The notes below the pieces were generated by a model that saw only the letters and a program-made list of their open reading frames with translations, was not told the DNA's origin and did no database searches. A stretch of DNA of 64,000 nt from JASHPR01 sp963795055 (GTDB lineage: Bacteria; Actinomycetota; Actinomycetes; Streptosporangiales; Streptosporangiaceae). Below are positions 37,241-44,965 of the stretch, piece by piece (within the stretch, counting starts at the first letter, position 1; the number at the start of each line of letters is the position of its first letter). The translations under genes and the position numbers were made by a program. The DNA is taken from contig CAWCGJ010000002.1 of assembly GCA_963795055.1 (NCBI GenBank), forward strand, positions 62,001 through 126,000, given 5' to 3'.

Positions 37241-37605
37241 CTCGGCGGGTCCTCGCCGCGGGCGTGGGCGCGCAGGCGCTCGGCCCAGCTGCGGTGCGGG
37301 GCCGGCTCGGGCAGGTCGGCGTAGAACTCGCCGTCCCGCTCCTGCACCGGGTAGCAGCCGAGCCGGTAGCCCGGGGCGGTGCGGCACTGCCCGGTCTCCA
37401 GGTCGTAGGCGTACCAGTGCCAGGGGCAGACCAGCTCCCGGTCGCGCCGGATCCAGCCCTGCGCCAGCGGGCCGCCGTTGTGCGGGCACCGCGCGTCGGT
37501 CACGTAGCACCGCTCCTCGACCAGGAACACCGCGAAGACCCGGCCGCCGTGCCTGACGGTCCAGGAACGGCGCCCGCCCGCCTTGCCGAGCCCCACCCAG
37601 GCCAT
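37228..37605 (-). CDS. Rieske [2Fe-2S] ferredoxin
   Basis: A 125-residue single-domain Rieske protein. The cluster ligands are in CPHNGGPLAQG and CPWHWYAYDLETGQC, giving the C-x-H ... C-x2-H pattern near residues 40-64. No catalytic iron domain is present, so it should be an electron carrier for the Rieske oxygenases nearby. It is the last gene of the minus-strand operon with the decarboxylase, hydratase and IclR genes. No ferredoxin reductase is encoded in the window, so one would be supplied from elsewhere. Confidence 0.92.
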   Translation of the reverse strand: MAWVGLGKAGGRRSWTVRHGGRVFAVFLVEERCYVTDARCPHNGGPLAQGWIRRDRELVCPWHWYAYDLETGQCRTAPGYRLGCYPVQERDGEFYADLPEPAPHRSWAERLRAHARGEDPPSQPR

Positions 37606-37616
37606 GGTCTCTAACG

Positions 37617-38381
37617 TTACGTAACCGCCAGCTCGATTACGCCGAGCCGGTCGATGCTCGCGACCACGACATCCCGGGGCCGGACCGGGACCGCCGCGGT
37701 CAGCCCGCCGGACAGCACGACCTGCCCGGCCCGCAGGCCCTCGCCCGCGGCCGCCAGCGACCGGGCCAGCCAGGCCACCGCGGCGGCCGGGTGGCCGAGC
37801 GCGGCGGCGCCCGCCGCGGTCGCCACCACCTCGCCGTTGTGCTCCAGGACCACCCCCGCCAGCCGCAGGTCGATGCCGTCCGGCGGGACCGGCGCGCCGA
37901 CCACGAACCGGCCGGCCGAGGTGTTGTCGGCGATCACGTCCGGCATGGTGAACCGGTAGTCGCGGTAGCGGGAGTCCAGGATCTCGATGCCCGTGGCCAC
38001 GCCGGCCGTGGCGGCCAGCACGTCGGCCGCGGTCACGGCCGGGCCGGACAGGTCCCGGCCCAGGATGAACACGATCTCCGGCTCGGCCCGCGGCTGGATC
38101 AGCTCGCCGGTGGCCAGCGGCTCGCCCAGGTCCAGCGCGTTCGCGCGGGCCAGGAACCCGCGCACCGGCTCGTGGATCCCGGCCTGGGCCTGCTTGGCCC
38201 GCGAGGTCACCCCGAGCTTCCAGCCGGCCAGCGGTCCGGCCTGCTCCCGGGCCAGCGCCTGGATCGCGTACCCGGCCGCCGCGTCCAGCCCGGGGAGCTC
38301 GTCGGACAGCGGCGCGATCGGCGTGCGGTCGCCGGCCGCCTGGGCCAGCCGGGCGGCCAGCTCGCTGAGGTCTTCGGTCAT
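37617..38381 (-). CDS. 4-Oxalocrotonate decarboxylase-like enzyme (DmpH/XylI type)
   Basis: A 254-residue member of the hydratase/decarboxylase family of meta-cleavage pathways. GWKLGVTSRAKQAQAGIHEP, PRAEPEIVFILG and the segment LDSRYRDYRFTMPDVIADNT followed by SAGRFVVG fit the DmpH/XylI branch better than the DmpE branch. It should convert 2-hydroxymuconate tautomer (4-oxalocrotonate) to 2-oxopent-4-enoate and CO2 with a divalent metal. It overlaps the hydratase gene by 4 nt; these two enzymes form a complex in known pathways. A tautomerase that would make its substrate is encoded at 43798. Confidence 0.87.
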   Translation of the reverse strand: MTEDLSELAARLAQAAGDRTPIAPLSDELPGLDAAAGYAIQALAREQAGPLAGWKLGVTSRAKQAQAGIHEPVRGFLARANALDLGEPLATGELIQPRAEPEIVFILGRDLSGPAVTAADVLAATAGVATGIEILDSRYRDYRFTMPDVIADNTSAGRFVVGAPVPPDGIDLRLAGVVLEHNGEVVATAAGAAALGHPAAAVAWLARSLAAAGEGLRAGQVVLSGGLTAAVPVRPRDVVVASIDRLGVIELAVT

Positions 38382-39169
38382 TCAGTCTCCGTTACTCGCA
38401 CCGTGACCGGGCCGAGCCGGTCGAAATCCGCCCGGAAGACGTCGCCGGCGGCCATCGGCACCGCGGCGTGCATCGACCCGGTCATCACCAGCTGCCCGGG
38501 CTCCAGCGCGATCCCGTGCTCGCCCAGCGTGTTGGCCAGCCAGGCCAGCGCGGTGAGCGGGTCGCCCAGCGCGGCCGCGCCCGCGCCGGTGCCGGCCAGC
38601 TCGCCGCTGCGGGTGAGCATCACCCCGATCAGCCGGGTGTCCAGGCCGGCCAGCGGCACGATCCGGCTGGAGAGCACGGCCGCGCCGCCCGCGGCCAGGT
38701 CGGCGACCGTGTCCGCGAGCTTGACCCGCCAGCCCACGATCCGGGAGTCGATGATCTCCATGGAGGCGGCCACCCCGGCCGTGGCCCGGCTGGCGTCGGC
38801 CACGCTGATCCCGGGCCCCTCCAGCCGCTCGCCGAGCACGAACGCGATCTCGGCCTCGATCCGGGGCTGGATGAACCGGGACATCGGCACCTGCGCGCCG
38901 CTCGGGTACACGGTGGAGGCGAGCACCGGGCCGTAGTCCGGCGAGCCGGCGCCGGCCATCTGCTGCATCGGCCTGGACGTCAGGCCCACCTTGTAGCCTG
39001 CGATCCGCTCGCCGTCCGCCAGCAGCATCCGGACCAGGTGCTGCTGCACCACGTAACCGTCGGCCAGGTCCAGGCCGGGGTCGTTGTCGGTGAACGGCTC
39101 GACCGGGATGGCGGTGCGGCGCGCCTCGTACAGGATCGCGGCCGCCGCGTGCGGGTCAGAGATCGGCAT
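38378..39169 (-). CDS. 2-Oxopent-4-enoate hydratase-like enzyme (DmpE/BphE type)
   Basis: A 263-residue fumarylacetoacetase-fold hydratase. GYKVGLTSRPMQQMAGAGSP, YPSGAQVPMSRFIQPRIEAE with the metal-binding Glu residues, and EIIDSRIVGWRVKLADTVAD match the DmpE/MhpD branch. It should add water to 2-oxopent-4-enoate to give 4-hydroxy-2-oxopentanoate, the step after the decarboxylase. The gene overlaps the IclR gene upstream by 14 nt and the decarboxylase downstream by 4 nt. No DmpG-type aldolase or DmpF dehydrogenase is found in the window. Confidence 0.88.
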   Translation of the reverse strand: MPISDPHAAAAILYEARRTAIPVEPFTDNDPGLDLADGYVVQQHLVRMLLADGERIAGYKVGLTSRPMQQMAGAGSPDYGPVLASTVYPSGAQVPMSRFIQPRIEAEIAFVLGERLEGPGISVADASRATAGVAASMEIIDSRIVGWRVKLADTVADLAAGGAAVLSSRIVPLAGLDTRLIGVMLTRSGELAGTGAGAAALGDPLTALAWLANTLGEHGIALEPGQLVMTGSMHAAVPMAAGDVFRADFDRLGPVTVRVTETE

Positions 39170-39956
39170 GGGTTACCCCTCCGGTGGTCGCGGACCCCGG
39201 CCAGCCGAGCCTGCGGGACACCGCGTCGCCCGCCTCCATGACCGGGCGGGCGAGCCGGCGCCGCTGGGCCGCGCCCAGCCGGATGACCGGCGCGCCGATG
39301 CTGATGGCCGCGACCACGTCACCACGGTGGTCACGGACCGGCGCGGCGATCGAGGCCACCCCGATCTCGCGCTCGTTGACCGCCTCGGCCCAGCCCCGGG
39401 CCCGGACTCGGTCCAGTTCCGCGTCCAGCGCCCGCGGGTTGGTGATCGTGTCCGGGGTGAGCGCGGGGAGCGGCCGGCCGTCGAGCAGGTCCGCGCGGGC
39501 CTGCGCGGGCAGGAACGCCAGCAGCACCTTGCCCGAGCTGCTGCAGTGCGCGGGTACCCGCCGCCCGGTCTCGGTGAACAGGCGCAGCGTGTACGAACTC
39601 TCCAGCCGGTCCACGTACACGACCTCGCCCCGGTCCAGCACTCCGACCTGCGCCGTCTCGCGGGTCTGGCCGCGCAGCATGGCCAGGACCGGCGCCGCGG
39701 CGGCGTGCAGGTCCATGTGCACCCGCACCGCCTCGCCCAGCTCGAACATCACGATGCCCAGCCGGTAGCCGCCGGTGCGCGGGTCCTGCTCGAGCAGGCC
39801 CTCGGCGGTCAGCGTGACCAGCAGCCGGTGCACGGTGCTCTTGCCCAGGCCGAGCCGGCGCCCGAGCTCGGAGGGGCCCAGCAGCTCGTCCCGGGACAGG
39901 AACGCCTTGAGCAGCCGGGCCGCGTTCTGCACGGTGGTCAGGGCGGCGTCGCTCAC
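39156..39956 (-). CDS. IclR family regulator of the meta-cleavage genes
   Basis: A 266-residue IclR regulator. Residues about 7-60 carry TVQNAARLLKAFLSRDELLG and LGLGKSTVHRLLVTLTAEGL, nearly matching the other IclR at 36353. The effector domain includes LRGQTRETAQVGVLDRGEVV, RVPAHCSSSGKVLLAFLPAQ and REIGVASIAAPVRD. The GTG at 39956 overlaps the stop of the preceding unknown gene. It lies inside the operon it may control and should act on the GGAACG-rich region at 40.7 kb. Confidence 0.92.
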   Translation of the reverse strand: MSDAALTTVQNAARLLKAFLSRDELLGPSELGRRLGLGKSTVHRLLVTLTAEGLLEQDPRTGGYRLGIVMFELGEAVRVHMDLHAAAAPVLAMLRGQTRETAQVGVLDRGEVVYVDRLESSYTLRLFTETGRRVPAHCSSSGKVLLAFLPAQARADLLDGRPLPALTPDTITNPRALDAELDRVRARGWAEAVNEREIGVASIAAPVRDHRGDVVAAISIGAPVIRLGAAQRRRLARPVMEAGDAVSRRLGWPGSATTGGVTHADL

Positions 39957-40669
39957 CGGCCGGCCTCCGGCTGGCCCGCGTCCGGGGACCATTGGGTGCG
40001 TCCCCCCATGCTGGCCAGCAGCGCACCGCGCACCTGGTCGGGGTCGGGGGCCGGGTCGGCCGCGGCCAGCTCGGCCAGCACCGCGTCGCGCGGCGCGATC
40101 GCGGCGGCCAGCAGCGCCTGGGCCCGGCGCAGCCCGGCGGCGGCCGCGCCGGCCAGCTCGTCTACCAGGTCCTCCCGGCCGCGGGCCCGCTGCCTGATGA
40201 CCTCGAAGTCCCGCGCCGCCGCGGTGTGCCCGCTGGCCAGCCCGGTGCCGACGTGGGCGGCGTTGTGCGGGCTGAACGTGGCCCCGGGCGACGCGGTCAG
40301 GTGGTAAAGCACCGTGGCCACCCCGAGCAGCCGCCGGACCTCGGCGAACGCCGGCGCCTCGGCGGTCTCGTCGACCAGCCCGAGGGCGGGCAGCACGACC
40401 GGGTCGAAGAACCGCACGGTCCAGGCCAGGCCGTCGTCCCGGGCGGCCAGCTCGACCTCCTGGCCCCGGGGCGGGCCGAGGGGCTCGGTGGTGGCGATCA
40501 GGTGCAGGTTGCGGGCGGCGGCCGCGGCCACCGAGAACCGGCCGGCCGCGAGCAGCGGCATGGCGCCCCGCACCGCGGGCGGGAAGGTGTCGGCCTGGGC
40601 CAGGTAGCTGCGGTGGATCGCCGCCACGTAGCCCGCGACCGCCTGGCGCATCTGCTCGGGACCGGCCAC
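39953..40669 (-). CDS. Unrecognised protein, first gene of the hydratase operon
   Basis: A 238-residue protein I do not recognise. It starts with GTG (MAGPEQMRQAVAGYVAAIHR), is rich in Ala and appears almost entirely helical, without TM segments, signal peptide or cysteine motifs. Polar spots include HRSYLAQADTF, ARNLHLIATTE and FSPHNAAHVGTG. It leads a five-gene operon with IclR, hydratase, decarboxylase and Rieske ferredoxin, and overlaps the IclR start by 4 nt. Position suggests a role in the same catabolic pathway. No function is assigned. Confidence 0.8.
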   Translation of the reverse strand: MAGPEQMRQAVAGYVAAIHRSYLAQADTFPPAVRGAMPLLAAGRFSVAAAAARNLHLIATTEPLGPPRGQEVELAARDDGLAWTVRFFDPVVLPALGLVDETAEAPAFAEVRRLLGVATVLYHLTASPGATFSPHNAAHVGTGLASGHTAAARDFEVIRQRARGREDLVDELAGAAAAGLRRAQALLAAAIAPRDAVLAELAAADPAPDPDQVRGALLASMGGRTQWSPDAGQPEAGR

Positions 40670-40673
40670 GAGA

Positions 40674-40734
40674 CGTTCCGTTCGGGATAGTCGATCGTTC
40701 CTATTTCCGGAACGATTGCCCTTTATACGGAACG
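40674..40734. promoter_or_regulatory. GGAACG-repeat operator region between divergent catabolic operons
   Basis: A perfect inverted repeat ATCGTTCC (40694-40701) and GGAACGAT (40709-40716) has a 7-bp spacer. Further half-sites are CGTTCC at 40674-40679 and GGAACG at 40729-40734. The cluster lies in the 179-bp gap between the unknown gene (40669, minus) and the first extradiol dioxygenase (40849, plus). This is a strong candidate for the IclR binding region controlling both operons. Confidence 0.6.
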
Positions 40735-40848
40735 CTAGTCCGGGTACGGTCGAAGCGTCAAGAATGAACGCTTTTCATCCGCGCAATGACTGCCCGCGCA
40801 CGCTAGCGCATCGGCGGATGACAAGGGTTCGCAGAGGAGGGGGGCGCG

Positions 40849-41760
40849 ATGGGCGTCCTGCGCCTGGCCCACGTCGACGTCCGGACCCCGGACCTGGACC
40901 TGTCTGTCGCCTACTACACCGAGGTCATGGGCCTGTCGGTGACCGAGCGCACCGCCGACGCGGTCTACTTCAAGTGCTGGGATGAGGAAGACCATCACAG
41001 CCTGCGGCTGCGCTACAACCCGCGCACCGGGCTCGACCTGTTCAGCTTCCGGGTCGAGGCCGAGGACGACCTGGGCGAGCTGGAGAAGGCGGTCGAGCGG
41101 TACGGCTGCCCCGTCACCCGGGTGAGCCGGGGCGCGTCGGTCGGGCAGGGCGAGTCGATCCGGTTCGAGATCCCGTCCGGCCAGACCATGGAGCTGGTGT
41201 GGGACATCGAGCGGGTCGGCAACCTGCTCGGCAAGCACAACCCCGCGCCCGTCCCGCCGCCCGGCCTGCCCGGCATCGCGCCGCCCCGCCTGGACCACAT
41301 GCTGATTCACGCCGAGGAGGTCGCCGAGACCGGGGCGTTCTTCCGTGACGTGCTCGGCTTCCGGCTCACCGAGCAGGTCCTCGACGGCAACGGGCACCAG
41401 CTCGGCATCTGGCTGCAGCGCTCGGGCCGGGTGCACGACATCGCGGTGGTCAACGGCCCGAACGGGGCGCTGCACCACTGGGCGTACTGGCTGGACGACT
41501 GGGACTCGATCCGCAAGGCCGCCGACGTCCTGGCGTTCAACGGGGTGCAGATCGACCAGGGCCCGACCCGGCACGGCGTGACCCGCGGCAACACCATCTA
41601 CTTCTTCGACCCGCTGGGCATCCGCAACGAGGTGTTCACCGGCGGATACAAGCCCGACCCGGACTTCGAGGCGATCACCTGGACCGAGGACAACTTCGGC
41701 AAGGGGCTGTTCTACTACGAGAACGTGCTCAGCCAGCGCTTCCTGACCATGCACACTTGA
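40849..41760 (+). CDS. Extradiol (catechol 2,3-type) dioxygenase 1
   Basis: A 303-residue two-domain VOC extradiol dioxygenase that opens a catechol ring next to the hydroxyls using Fe(II) and O2. The N-terminal domain (LRLAHVDVRTPDLDLSVAYY) is structural. The C-terminal domain holds the three iron ligands: His in PRLDHMLIHAEEV, His in ALHHWAYWLDDW and Glu in FFDPLGIRNEVFTGGY. GAGGAGG precedes the ATG. It heads the plus-strand operon and is followed 10 nt later by a paralogue. The catechol substrate is unknown. Confidence 0.93.
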   Translation: MGVLRLAHVDVRTPDLDLSVAYYTEVMGLSVTERTADAVYFKCWDEEDHHSLRLRYNPRTGLDLFSFRVEAEDDLGELEKAVERYGCPVTRVSRGASVGQGESIRFEIPSGQTMELVWDIERVGNLLGKHNPAPVPPPGLPGIAPPRLDHMLIHAEEVAETGAFFRDVLGFRLTEQVLDGNGHQLGIWLQRSGRVHDIAVVNGPNGALHHWAYWLDDWDSIRKAADVLAFNGVQIDQGPTRHGVTRGNTIYFFDPLGIRNEVFTGGYKPDPDFEAITWTEDNFGKGLFYYENVLSQRFLTMHT

Positions 41761-41770
41761 GGAGGCCGCG

Positions 41771-42688
41771 ATGAGCGACCGGATCCTGCGGCTGCAGCAC
41801 GTCGAGGTCCGCACCCCGGACCTGGAGCTGTGCGCCGCCTACTACACCGAGGTGCTCGGCCTGCTGGAGACGGCCCGGGAGGGCGAGCGGATCTTCCTGA
41901 AGTGCTGGGACGAGCAGGAGCACCACTCGGTGGTGCTGCGCCAGGCTCCCAGCTACGGCCTCGACCACATGTCGTTCAAGGTCGCCGAGCCCGGGGACCT
42001 GGATTTCTACGCCGGCCGGCTGGAATCGGCCGGCACCGCGGTCAAGCGGTACGCCGCGCGCGAGCTCGGCCCCGGGTGGGGCGAGGCGATCCGGTTCGAC
42101 GCGCCGTCCGGGCACGTGGTCGAGCTGGTGCACGGCATGCAGAAGGTCGGCAACATGCTGCCGCTGACCAACCCGCCGCCGCGGCCGCAGAACCTGGTCG
42201 GCATTGCGCCGCCGCGGCTGGACCACATCTTCATCACCGCCGAGGACGTCGACGAGACCACCCGGTTCTTCCGCGAGCTGCTGGACTTCCGGCTCACCGA
42301 GCAGATCCTGGCCAACGACGGGCACCAGCTGGCCACCTGGCTGGAGCGGTCGCACAGCCCGCACGACATCGCGATGGTGACCGGGCCCAACCGGGGGCTG
42401 CACCACTTCGCTTTCTGGCTGGACGACTGGAACGCGATCCGGGAGGCCGCGGACACGCTGGCCTACTACGGCGTGGACATCGACGTCGCGCCGACCCGGC
42501 ACGGCGTCACCCGGGGCTATACCACCTACTTCTTCGACCCGGTCGGGAACCGCAATGAGCTGTTCACCGGCGGCTACTGGGTGGACCCGGACTTCGAGCC
42601 GATCACCTGGACCGAGGAGGAGATGGGGCGGGCGATGTTCTACTACTCCCGCGAGGTCAACGAGCGCTTCTTCACGGTGCATAGCTGA
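41771..42688 (+). CDS. Extradiol (catechol 2,3-type) dioxygenase 2
   Basis: A 305-residue paralogue of the preceding enzyme with the same layout (LRLQHVEVRTPDLELCAAYY). The ligands are again complete: His in PRLDHIFITAEDV, His in GLHHFAFWLDDW and Glu in FFDPVGNRNELFTGGY. GAGGAGG lies just before the ATG. Both copies look active, so they may act on different catechols, or as hetero-oligomers. The stop overlaps the histidine phosphatase ATG by one base (TGATG). Confidence 0.93.
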   Translation: MSDRILRLQHVEVRTPDLELCAAYYTEVLGLLETAREGERIFLKCWDEQEHHSVVLRQAPSYGLDHMSFKVAEPGDLDFYAGRLESAGTAVKRYAARELGPGWGEAIRFDAPSGHVVELVHGMQKVGNMLPLTNPPPRPQNLVGIAPPRLDHIFITAEDVDETTRFFRELLDFRLTEQILANDGHQLATWLERSHSPHDIAMVTGPNRGLHHFAFWLDDWNAIREAADTLAYYGVDIDVAPTRHGVTRGYTTYFFDPVGNRNELFTGGYWVDPDFEPITWTEEEMGRAMFYYSREVNERFFTVHS

Positions 42689-43752
42689 TGTCCGCCACCG
42701 ACCGGTACGAGGCCCCCGCCTACCTGGCCCGCTACCAGCAGCGGCGCGCGGCGGCCGCGGAGCCGTCCGAGCCGGAGCCTGGCCCCGAGGACGGCAGCCC
42801 GGGCGTTCCGCTGTACCTGCGCCGGTTCCGCGAGCGGACGGCCACCGCGCCGCAGAGCCGGGCCGGGCCGGACGCGGCCGAGGCGCCCGAGGTCGGCCCG
42901 CCGGACCTGGTGACCGCGGGCGGCCAGACGTTCACGCCCGCGCTGGCCGAGGTGACCCGGGGCAAGGAGATCGCCGCCCCGCTGGAGCGCCGCGGCAGCG
43001 AGCAGATCGTCGCCGAGGTCAGCATCATCCGGCACGGCGTCACCCAGGGGTACTCGGCCGACGCCGGGCTGACCGGGATGGGGGCCTGGCAGGCGCACCG
43101 CCGCGGCCACGAGCTGGCCCGGCGGGTCAACCCCGGCGAGCGGGTGCGGATCGTCTGCGCGCAGACCAGCCGGGCCCGGCAGACCGCCGACCAGCTGTAC
43201 CGCGGGATGACCGACGCCCTGGTGCTGTTCGGCATCACCGCCGAGGTCAGCGAGCCGGAGCCGATTCCCGAGATGCGCAACTTCGGGGTGTGGACCCCGG
43301 ACGGGGTCCGCGACATCACCTCGGCGTTCCGCCAGTACCACGCGACCATGGAGCGGTTCGAGCGGATGGCCATCGGCGAGCGGCCGCGGTGGATGGTCGA
43401 GATCGACCGCTTCTACCGGATCCAGTTCGGCGGCGCGGACCCGATCCAGACCTGGCTGCAGGTCCCGATGATGTACTTCGAGCCGCCGCAGGCGTGCGTG
43501 CGCCGGTTCTGGCGCGGGATCAACCGGCTCGTGCAGGAGTCGCCGGGCACCCGGATCCTGGCCGCCACGCACTCCGGGCCGATGCGCGCGTTCGCGACCT
43601 GGGCGCACGGGTATGACCCGGGCGAGCCGCTGAACACCGAGGAGATCCGGGTCAAGATCCGCAAGGGCGGCGGGACCGCGCTGGTGTCCTACCGCAACCG
43701 GGTCACCGAGGTACACATCCCGCCGTCGGATGAGGTACCGGACTGGTCCTGA
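42688..43752 (+). CDS. Histidine phosphatase (phosphoglycerate-mutase superfamily) with N-terminal extension
   Basis: A 354-residue protein. Residues from about 110 form a histidine phosphatase: SIIRHGVTQGY with the phospho-accepting His, CAQTSRARQTADQL, and ILAATHSGPMRAFATW with the second catalytic His. The first 110 residues are a disordered-looking extension with two similar motifs, APAYLARYQQRR and VPLYLRRFRERT. Lying between extradiol dioxygenase and tautomerase genes, it probably removes phosphate from an aromatic intermediate made by the phosphotransferase genes at 33-36 kb. That link is inference; the fold itself is clear. Confidence 0.88.
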   Translation: MSATDRYEAPAYLARYQQRRAAAAEPSEPEPGPEDGSPGVPLYLRRFRERTATAPQSRAGPDAAEAPEVGPPDLVTAGGQTFTPALAEVTRGKEIAAPLERRGSEQIVAEVSIIRHGVTQGYSADAGLTGMGAWQAHRRGHELARRVNPGERVRIVCAQTSRARQTADQLYRGMTDALVLFGITAEVSEPEPIPEMRNFGVWTPDGVRDITSAFRQYHATMERFERMAIGERPRWMVEIDRFYRIQFGGADPIQTWLQVPMMYFEPPQACVRRFWRGINRLVQESPGTRILAATHSGPMRAFATWAHGYDPGEPLNTEEIRVKIRKGGGTALVSYRNRVTEVHIPPSDEVPDWS

Positions 43753-43797
43753 GCCGGACCGGAGCGTCAAGACCCCAAGAGCGCAAAGGAGGCCGCC

Positions 43798-44028
43798 GTG
43801 CCGCTCGTGCGAATCGACATCCTGGAAGGACGGCCGCCGGAGGTGATCGAGGAACTGCACTCCCGGGTGGCCAGCCTGGTGGCGGAGATCATCGACTCGC
43901 CCCTGGACCGGGTCCGCACCTACATCACCGAGATCCCGGCGGAGAACTGGGGCATCGGCGGCGTCCCGGCCTCGCGGGCCCGGGCCGACGAGGTCGAGGC
44001 GCGCCGGCGCCGCGCGGCGGGGGAGTGA
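43798..44028 (+). CDS. 4-Oxalocrotonate tautomerase-like enzyme
   Basis: A 76-residue tautomerase. After removal of the initiator the chain begins with Pro (PLVRIDILEGRPPEVIEELH), the catalytic base of the family. The later segment RVRTYITEIPAENWGIGG contains the conserved active-site Arg and the NW-GG end. It should convert 2-hydroxymuconate to 4-oxalocrotonate, the substrate of the decarboxylase at 37617. GTG 43798 has AAAGGAGG upstream. The C-terminus is about 14 residues longer than typical and rich in Arg/Ala. It overlaps the next gene as GTGA. Confidence 0.92.
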   Translation: MPLVRIDILEGRPPEVIEELHSRVASLVAEIIDSPLDRVRTYITEIPAENWGIGGVPASRARADEVEARRRRAAGE

Positions 44029-44963
44029 CCGGTCGACTGACCCGGCGCCCCGGGGGAGCGGCCCGGCTGCGCGCGCTGCTGGAGTCCGGCCAGACCATCG
44101 TGGCCCCGGGCGCGTTCGATCCGCTGGCCGCCCGGCTGGTGGAGGAGGCCGGGTTCCCGGCGGTGTACATGACCGGGTTCGGGACCTCGGCCGCGCTGCT
44201 CGGGCGGCCCGACGTCGGGCTGCTGACCATGACCGAGATGGCCGGCAACGCCGGGCGGATCGCCGCGTGCGTGGACATCCCGGTGATCGCCGACGCCGAT
44301 ACCGGCTACGGCAACCCGCTGAACGTGATCCGCACCGTCGGCGCCTACGAGGCCGCCGGGGTGGCCGCGATCCATATCGAGGACCAGGTGGCGCCGAAAA
44401 AGTGCGGCCACATGGAGGGCAAGCTCGTCATCGCGCCGCAGGAGATGGCCGAAAAGATCCGGGCCGCGGCCGAGGCGCGGGCGCAGCCCGAGTTCGTGAT
44501 CATCGCCCGGACCGACGCGCGCGCCGTCGAAGGCCTGGACAGCGCCCTCGAACGCGGGCGCCTGTACCGCGAAGCCGGGGCCGACGTGCTGTTCATCGAG
44601 GCCGTGCTGTCCGAGCGCGAGGCCGAGGAGGCGGCGCGGGCCTTCCCCGGCGTGCCGCTGCTGTTCAACTGGGCGGAGGGAGGCAAGACCCCGCCGATCA
44701 GCCTCGGCCGGCTGACCGAGCTCGGATACCGGATCGTGATCTTCCCGATCAGCACGTTGCTGGCCGCCACGGCCGCCATGCGGGGGATACTGCGGGAGAT
44801 CGCGCAGGCGGGAACGCCGGCTGCGGCCATGGGCGAACTGCCGTCGTTCGGCGAGTTCACCGATTTCATCGGGTTGCCCGAGGTGCGCGAGATCGAGCGG
44901 CGGTACGTCGCGAAGGACGCCGCCGCTGAGCACGCCGCGCCCGGGCCGGAGCTGGGAGGTTAG
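44025..44963 (+). CDS. Isocitrate lyase/PEP mutase superfamily lyase
   Basis: A 312-residue TIM-barrel enzyme of the PEP mutase/isocitrate lyase superfamily. Key parts are IVAPGAFDPLAARLVEEAGF, the metal-binding IADADTGYGNPLNV, HIEDQVAPKKCGHMEGK with the KKCGH loop and its catalytic Cys, and VIIARTDAR. A catalytic Cys indicates C-C bond lyase activity (as in methylisocitrate or dimethylmalate lyase) rather than phosphonate chemistry. It starts with GTG overlapping the tautomerase stop. In this operon it might split a hydroxy-oxo-acid product, replacing the missing aldolase; that is a hypothesis. Confidence 0.9.
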   Translation: MTGRLTRRPGGAARLRALLESGQTIVAPGAFDPLAARLVEEAGFPAVYMTGFGTSAALLGRPDVGLLTMTEMAGNAGRIAACVDIPVIADADTGYGNPLNVIRTVGAYEAAGVAAIHIEDQVAPKKCGHMEGKLVIAPQEMAEKIRAAAEARAQPEFVIIARTDARAVEGLDSALERGRLYREAGADVLFIEAVLSEREAEEAARAFPGVPLLFNWAEGGKTPPISLGRLTELGYRIVIFPISTLLAATAAMRGILREIAQAGTPAAAMGELPSFGEFTDFIGLPEVREIERRYVAKDAAAEHAAPGPELGG

Positions 44964-44965
44964 GG

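Noticed and set aside
37616..37625. Perfect palindrome GTTACGTAAC between ferredoxin and decarboxylase genes
   Set aside because: It overlaps the decarboxylase stop codon inside an operon, so an operator role is unlikely; 10 bp can occur by chance.
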